Below, piece after piece: positions 59,062-64,000 of a stretch of DNA of 64,000 bases. The stretch is from Hormoscilla sp. GUM202 (GTDB lineage Bacteria > Cyanobacteriota > Cyanobacteriia > Cyanobacteriales > Desertifilaceae). Each line of letters begins with the position of its first letter. The stretch's first letter is position 1. Below the pieces are notes generated by a model. That model did not search any database, was not told where the DNA came from, and worked only from the letters and a program-made list of their open reading frames with translations. The translations under genes and the position numbers were made by a program. The stretch spans positions 1 to 64,000 of the forward strand of contig RFFC02000026.1 of the NCBI GenBank assembly GCA_005518205.2, given 5' to 3'.

Positions 59062-60039
59062 ATGCCAGAACCCCCTGTCAAGCCAGAATTATCAGTGGTT
59101 GTGCCAATTTACAATGAAGTGGAGAGCTTGCCCCACCTGATAGAGGCGATCGGCCTGAGCTTGAGAGGAACTCAGCCGAGTTACGAAATCATCTGCGTCG
59201 ATGACGGCTCAACCGATGGGTCAACCGCCTTACTCACCCAACTGGCAGAGAAGACCCCAAACCTCAAAGGCATCCTGCTACGCCGTAACTACGGTCAAAC
59301 TCCAGCAATGGCCGCTGGGTTCAAATATGCCCGAGGCCAAGTCATTGTCTCCTTAGATGGGGACTTACAGAACGATCCTGCTGATATTCCCCTGCTTGTC
59401 AACAAGTTGGCCGAGGGGTATGACCTAGTGAGCGGTTGGCGTCAAAACCGGCAGGATGCTGCCCTCTCCCGCCTACTTCCTTCCCAAATTGCCAACTTCC
59501 TGATCGGGAAAGTCACTGGGGTAAAGCTGCACGACTATGGTTGTTCCCTCAAAGCTTACCGCGAGGAACTGGTGGCGGATATGAATCTCTATGGAGAGTT
59601 GCACAGATTTTTACCCGCCCTAGCATTTATTGAAGGAGCGAGAATAGCCGAGTTACCAGTCCGTCACCAAGCCCGCCGCTATGGTCGCAGTAAGTATGGC
59701 CTGGGACGGACCTTCCGGGTGTTGATGGATTTATTAACCATTTGGTTTATGAAAAAGTTTCTTACCCGCCCCATGCATATCTTTGGCTCGATGGGTTTAC
59801 TCTCCCTGCTGTTGGGAGTGGTCCTCGGGGCATATCTGACGGTCCTCAAGCTGGCCTTAGGACAGGAGATCGGCGGCAGACCACTGCTGATTCTGGCGGT
59901 GGTACTCCTAGTGACCGGAGTGCAACTGTTTTGCTTCGGTCTGCTGGGGGAACTGTTGATGCGGACTTACCACGAATCTCAGGACAGACCTATCTATAGA
60001 GTGAGAGCGGTGGTAGGCCAAAATGTTACGATTAGTTAG
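59062..60039 (+). CDS. Family 2 polyprenyl-phosphate glycosyltransferase
   Basis: 325 residues: LSVVVPIYNEVESLPHLIEA, IICVDDGSTDGS, VIVSLDGDLQNDPADIP and YGCSLKAYREELV, then two C-terminal membrane segments. This is the dolichol-phosphate-mannose synthase/ArnC-like architecture (DPM1 plus membrane anchor), which loads a sugar onto a lipid carrier. It probably supplied the lipid-linked sugar to the GT39-type enzyme whose remnant lies at 57498. Confidence 0.9.
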   Translation: MPEPPVKPELSVVVPIYNEVESLPHLIEAIGLSLRGTQPSYEIICVDDGSTDGSTALLTQLAEKTPNLKGILLRRNYGQTPAMAAGFKYARGQVIVSLDGDLQNDPADIPLLVNKLAEGYDLVSGWRQNRQDAALSRLLPSQIANFLIGKVTGVKLHDYGCSLKAYREELVADMNLYGELHRFLPALAFIEGARIAELPVRHQARRYGRSKYGLGRTFRVLMDLLTIWFMKKFLTRPMHIFGSMGLLSLLLGVVLGAYLTVLKLALGQEIGGRPLLILAVVLLVTGVQLFCFGLLGELLMRTYHESQDRPIYRVRAVVGQNVTIS

Positions 60040-60179
60040 TGAGAGTGGCGCTCGTAACTGCTACCAAATTCAAGAGTATTTTTGAGCAGACCTTTGCGGA
60101 ATGCCGAGATTGCTATGTAGTCTCTAGTGTGAGTATGAGTCTGATGGTCAGAACATGACAGTTGTATAGGCGAGGGGCG

Positions 60180-60385
60180 GTTTCCGATACGGACACAGGT
60201 GTGTTTTTCCGACCGGAAGCCGGCGGCAGCTAGGTCAGGGTCGATCGGTATATTGATAATACTGAGGGCACTTTGACGGTTTTGTTGCCGGCGGACCTTA
60301 CCGGACCTCAACGGTTAATCGTGCGGGCGAAGTTCGGTAATAATTTACGGGAGACGGTTTATACGGAGGTTCTGGTTCAGGAATA
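60180..60385 (+). pseudogene. DUF4469-like fragment with an in-frame stop
   Basis: Reading from 60180: VSDTDTGVFFRPEAGGS, TAG, VRVDRYIDNTEGTLTVLLPA, DLTGPQRLIVRAKFGNNLRE and TVYTEVLVQE. The pattern resembles the Ig-like DUF4469 domain. The TAG and lack of an upstream part show it is a relic. The family call is tentative. Confidence 0.45.
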
Positions 60386-60402
60386 GGAGCGGTGATGCGG
60401 CA

Positions 60403-60479
60403 TCCCCGCCCGGGTCGGATCGTCTCCCCGCCCGGGTCGGATCGTCTCCCCGCCCGGGTCGGATGGTCTCCCCGCCGGG
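60403..60479. repeat. 22-bp tandem repeat, 3.5 copies
   Basis: CGTCTCCCCGCCCGGGTCGG recurs with a 22-bp period and contains the palindrome CCCGGG. It lies after the DUF4469-like relic. Confidence 0.85.
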
Positions 60480-60614
60480 CAAGCGAGCTTTTTTTCGTCA
60501 AGCAAGTTTCGAGGGCTTGGCAGTGGCAAGAAACAGGTGTGGTGCTAAAAGAATGTAGGGTGGGCACCGGTTTGGCATCACCTAGCGCCGGCCACATTAC
60601 CTTAGCCTAACCAG

Positions 60615-60775
60615 CACCTAGAGAACCTCAAAAGCCAAATTAGCCAAAATTGCCTTGCGATTTACCCCAAAATAGCATAAAGGCGGAGAAATTTACGAAA
60701 TTTCCCAAAAATGGCTGTCGGGGACGAAAAAAAAATTTTTTTCGTGGCAACTTGATGTTAAGAGCATCTAGAGAA
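60615..60775. mobile_element. Diverged copy of MITE-like element C
   Basis: TTGCCTTGCGATTTACCCC, AAAAATGGCTGTC and GTGGCAACTTGATGTTAAGAG match the interior and right end of the element at 5121-6226. The left end is eroded. Confidence 0.6.
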
Positions 60776-60825
60776 GCTCAAAACTCCAATATGCCTTGGC
60801 CTTAGCAGATTGACTGAAGAGCTAG

Positions 60826-61540
60826 GGCGTGTCATCAGTTAGAAAAAAGATGCTATAGTAGTTAGCAAAAAAGAGGTGAAAGATGCACCGATACGCACTC
60901 CGCGATGACCAGTGGGAACGGATGAAAGACTTGCTCCCTGGACGTGAGGGGCATGTGGGCGGTACAGCGAAGAACAATCGACTCTTTGTGGAGGCGGTGC
61001 TTTATCGCTATCGAGCTGGGATCCCCTGGCGAGACTTGCCCGAACGGCGACTTTCGGGTAATTCACACTCGTTTTAGCCGTTGGAGCCAAAGTGGTGTCT
61101 GGGAAAGGGTTTTTCAGGTTTTAGCGGATGATGCCGATAACGAATATGCGATGCTCGATTCTACCATCGTCTCGTGTCCGAGAGCGCCCACCTTGTCGTG
61201 CCGCTCCTGCGCACGACATGGGTGGGCGTCTCTGGACACGACAGGGCTGATCAGCATAGTGCAGGGGCCAAAAAAAAGACGATGGTAGTGATCAAGCCAT
61301 CGGGCGTAGCAAAGGTGGACTCAGTACGAAGATTCATGCCATCTGCGATGCCCTGGGCAATCCCACAGGATTTCACCTGACAGGGGGCCAAACTCACGAT
61401 CTGGCCGGTGCAGATGTTCTGCTCGAAGGGATTGAGGCCTCTGCCTCCGCCGCCGATCGGGCCTCTGATGCTGACGAGCGTGTCCGAAAGCGATTAGAGA
61501 AAGACAAATGTAGTGCGGTGATTCCATCAAAAGCTAATCG
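60826..61540 (+). pseudogene. IS5-family (IS427-like) transposase, broken
   Basis: From ATG 60883: MHRYALRDDQWERMKDLLPG, then YRYRAGIPWRDLPER; a frameshift near 61045; HTRFSRWSQSGVWERVFQVL and the DDE start MLDSTIV; a 71-bp hairpin insertion (61171-61241); then HQHSAGAKKK, a further shift, and STKIHAICDALGNP. It ends near 61540 at VIPSKANRK without the final Glu region. The GGGCGTGTCATCAG at 60832 matches an IS427-like terminus. The other end is missing. Confidence 0.85.
61171..61241. repeat. 71-bp hairpin element inserted in the IS5 transposase
   Basis: Removing these 71 bp restores ATC-GTC-AGG-GCT (IVRA) of the transposase. Arms CTCGTGTCCGAGAGCGCCCACC and GGTGGGCGTCTCTGGACACGA enclose a TGTCGTG/CACGACA hairpin; it is the sister of 54960-55056. 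Confidence 0.88.
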
Positions 61541-61990
61541 GAAAGATGACAAAACCTTGCGCTGGCAAGGCAGGTTTGGTGGAGGTCACTTATCTCTTTC
61601 TCACAAGGGTAAAGGTGCTGTAGGGGTTATCGGAAATTCAGAGAACCCTGTATCTGTAAGTGCCGGGGCAAAGGCACAGTTCAGTTGCGCTGTTGCTTTG
61701 GACTGCGGTGCGACTTACGCGACAGCAGGGGCTAAAGTGACCGGTTTAAAATGGGACACGTCCTCACAGGAATGGAAGTCGGCAAAGTGGGTTGAAGACA
61801 GGTTGCTGTTGACGTTCTCTACCATGTCGATCAGTAGACTGTGACCGTCTCAGTTTGCATAGAGTAGTTGTTCACTCACTAGGGTTCTTGGCACCGCCGG
61901 TGGTAGCTGATTCTTCTGTACCTCACCAGATTGAAAAACGCTATAATAGTTGCCTAGTATGGCAACATGACAAAATCAATGTAGGAGTTC
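61541..61990. other. Region without a recognisable gene
   Basis: An open frame continues to 61844 (FGGGHLSLSHKGKGAVGVIG and so on), but it starts inside the dead transposase and shows no pattern I know. I do not call it a gene. Confidence 0.4.
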
Positions 61991-61994
61991 TAAA

Positions 61995-62051
61995 ATGAAG
62001 ATGTGGAAATTAATGGGTGCTTGTTTAGCCGGGTGCATCTCACTTTTGTAA
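61995..62051 (+). pseudogene. Start of a secreted protein cut by a family B end
   Basis: ATG 61995, after TAGGAG, encodes MKMWKLMGACLAGC, resembling a signal peptide, and then enters GGGTGCATCTCACTTTTG (62031 on), a family B left terminus, and stops. The rest of the gene is not seen. Confidence 0.45.
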
Positions 62052-62091
62052 TCTAGCCCCTGCGCGAGGAAGGGGCCCTCCGCGTGGGCTA

Positions 62092-62180
62092 AGTTCATGT
62101 AGCCCCACCCTTTAGGGTGAGGGCTAACAGCCCGCCTGCGCGGGCTGAGTTCCTGTAGCGGCAGGTTTTAACCTGCTACT
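62092..62180. repeat. Palindromic repeats
   Basis: TAGCCCCACCC-TTTAGGGTGAGGGCTA, GCCCGCCTGCGCGGGC and GTAGCGGCAGGTTTTAACC stems in a row; the same blocks as in the tandem arrays. Confidence 0.7.
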
Positions 62181-64000
62181 TTATAAAATCAGTTGAATCA
62201 AATTGATCCGGAGTAGTTCCCGGCAAAATTGCCAACAGTTCCCCCCCTACAAAAACATCCTCTCTGGTTAATGGATTTTTTATAAAGGCCTCAGAGTGGA
62301 ACTGAATGGCAGTCGAACTGCCCATCGAGACGAATTCTATATAACTTAGAAAAAGACAAATTAGCTATTAACTTTATCTTGTCCGCCCCATTCTCAAAGT
62401 CGCCGATGGTCGTATGGTGGTCGAAGCGCGGGTCCTTGGTCGTATCATCATGGGCCACCTGCAAGTTAAAAATATCCGCACCCTCGTTTCCATAAAGCAT
62501 ATTGCTTCCACCGTTCCCGTCGAGAATATCGTCTCCATTTCCGCCATAGAGGGTATCATTTTCACTTCCGCCATGGAGGTAATCGTTTCCACTTCCGCCA
62601 TAGAGGGTATCTTCTCCAGGTCCGCTATCGAGGTTATCGTTGCCCCCGTTTCCGTAAAGCAAATCGTTTCTCTTCTCCAAGGAGCTCCAGAAGTCATTGT
62701 CTTTTGCTCCCCCGTGAAATTCGGTCCCCCTCGTACCGCTCGAGTCGTATCTTTCCAGGGAGATCGCTTCCAAATTGCTGAGCTCAATTAACTCAGAGGG
62801 GAGCGTACCGCTCAGGTCGTTCTGGTCCATCTCGAGGTTTTGCAAATTGCCGAGCGAGCCTAAAAATGAGGGGATCGTACCGCTCAGGGAGTTCCCTCGC
62901 AGGTCGAGGTTTTGCAAATTGCTGAGCGAGCCTAACTCTGAGGGGATCGTACCGCTCAGAGATTCGTTGTAGGACAGGTCGAGGACTTGCAAATTGCCGA
63001 GCGAGCCTAACTCTGAGGGGATCGTACCGCTCATCATGCGGTTGTAGGACAGGTCGAGGACTTGCAAATTGCCGAGCGAGCCTAACTCTGAGGGGATCGT
63101 ACCGCTCAGGGAGTTTTGGGACAGGTCGAGCTCTTGCAAATTGCTGAGGAAGCCTAACTCAGAGGGGATCGTACCGCTCAGGGATTTGGTTTGGTACAGT
63201 TCGAGGACTTGCAAATTGCTGAGGGAGCCTAACTCTGAGGGGATCGTACCGCTCATGTCCCAGTTGCGGTACAGATCGAGGACTTGCAAATTGCTGAGCG
63301 AGCCTAACTCAGAGGGGATCGTACCGCTCATGAAGTTCCTTTCCAGGTCGAGGACTTGCAAATTGCTGAGGGAGCCTAACTCAGAGGGGAGCGTACCGCT
63401 CAGGTTGTTCACCTGCATGTCGAGTTCTTGCAAATTGCCGAGCGAGCCTAAAAATGAGGGGAGCGTACCGCCCATTTCGTTCCACTCCAGATCGAGGACT
63501 TGCAAATTGCTGAGGGAGCCTAACTCTGAGGGGATCGTACCGCTCAGGTGTCTGTTGTGGGACAGGTCGAGGACTTGCAAATTGCTGAGGGAGCCTAACT
63601 CTGAGGGGATCGTACCGCTCAGGTGCTTCAAGTCGCCGTACCGACGGTCCCGGTTCTCATTGGTATGGCCGGACAGTTCGAGCTCTTGCAAATTGCCGAG
63701 CAAGCCTAACTCTGAGGGGATGGTACCGTAAATGTCCAAGTTGTCGTTCAGGTTGAGGACTTGCAAATTGCTGAGGTTGCCTAACTCTGAGGGGAGCGTG
63801 CCGCTCAGGGAGTTGTCGAGCAGCTCGATTTTTGTCACCCGCGAGCCTACTACCGTTACCCCATGCCAGTCTGAGACTTCATTAGCCTTGGGGGGAGTTT
63901 CGCTGCTGACATCCCACTTCGTCTGCCAACTGTCCCCATTCATGCTGTGATAGAGAGCCTTCAGGGCTGCATAATCATTGGCATTCAGAACTTCATCTTC
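62176..64000 (-). CDS. Leucine-rich-repeat plus RTX protein (partial, C-terminal frameshift)
   Basis: The frame runs off the window (NANDYAALKALYHSMNGDSW precedes the first internal ATG at 63943). It has an LRR N-cap (DWHGVTVVGSRVTKIELLDN), about fourteen plant-type 24-residue repeats (NLQVLDLxxNxLSGTIPSELG) and then six RTX repeats (GGNDNLDSG, GGSGNDYLHGG) with a DIFNLQ...IGDF cap. The main frame stops at 62291, but the sequence after it continues in another frame as FHSEAFIKNPLTREDVFVGG to a TAG at 62176, so a one-base frameshift lies near 62305. A large secreted adhesin-like protein is likely, exported by type I secretion. Confidence 0.88.

Noticed and set aside
60826..61540. IS5-type element as the source of family A or B MITEs
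   Set aside because: Its visible end (GGGCGTGTCATCAG) differs from both MITE termini, and IS427-like elements make short duplications, not 8-9 bp.
61518..61844. A 108-codon frame after the dead transposase
   Set aside because: It begins inside transposase sequence and has no recognisable motif or ribosome site.
1..64000. tRNA or rRNA genes
   Set aside because: I saw no cloverleaf with a T-loop GTTCRANNC and acceptor stem, and no rRNA-like sequence; a tRNAscan/Infernal run would settle it.

Overview
The window reads as chromosomal DNA of a filamentous cyanobacterium, probably of Oscillatoriales type; I cannot name a genus. Support comes from genes for dark-operative protochlorophyllide reductase (chlL, chlN, with the DUF5331 gene between them), a plant-type [2Fe-2S] ferredoxin, a complex C (cytochrome b6f) assembly factor, cyanobacterial DUF1824 and DUF3318 proteins, and the dense scatter of the HIP1 octamer GCGATCGC.

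Layout: 0-2 kb holds the cut N-terminus of a microviridin-type ATP-grasp ligase and a broken ATPase/TOPRIM-like pair. 2-7.6 kb is a tandem locus of RTX-type calcium-binding secreted proteins separated by duplicated intergenic modules and an IS1 copy with clean ends. 8-13 kb has a phenylacetate-CoA-ligase-like enzyme, IS remnants and housekeeping-type unknowns. 13-21 kb is an accessory island: an antitoxin-like protein, duplicated and decayed small-gene modules, a NACHT-HEAT STAND protein split by a TGA, a candidate toxin/immunity pair and an MNT-HEPN pair. 21-25.4 kb holds a TRAP transporter, a dehydrogenase and petF.

25.5-37.4 kb is an iron/heme uptake region: ABC importer, TonB-dependent receptor with a Fur-type promoter, MORN protein, TonB, and exbB-exbD behind a perfect 7-1-7 Fur box. 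exbB is interrupted by a 190-bp MITE. 37.5-51 kb is rich in toxin-antitoxin modules (DUF433/DUF5615, VapBC-like, UPF0175/DUF3368) and carries a compact three-gene operon (DUF262, DUF3696-type ATPase, unknown third protein) that looks like a defence system. 51-54.8 kb is chlN-DUF5331-chlL. 55-60 kb has membrane and glycosyltransferase genes. 60-64 kb holds relics, a dead IS5-type element and an LRR-RTX protein that runs off the window.

The dominant theme is small non-autonomous repeats. I can delimit two MITE families with terminal inverted repeats and perfect 8-9 bp target duplications (family A, GGGTGTGGTCAAAA ends: 13.5, 36.5, 45.0 kb, plus 43.9 kb without a duplication; family B, GGGTGCATCTCA-like ends: 0.3, 40.3, 53.7 kb plus single ends at 0 and 62 kb), a third repeated element (5.1 and 60.6 kb), and two classes of hairpin element, one with a conserved loop but variable stems, one with covarying stems. 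About seventeen genes are truncated, frameshifted or interrupted, so the sequence is eroding under mobile-repeat activity (or, for single-base frameshifts, may contain assembly errors).
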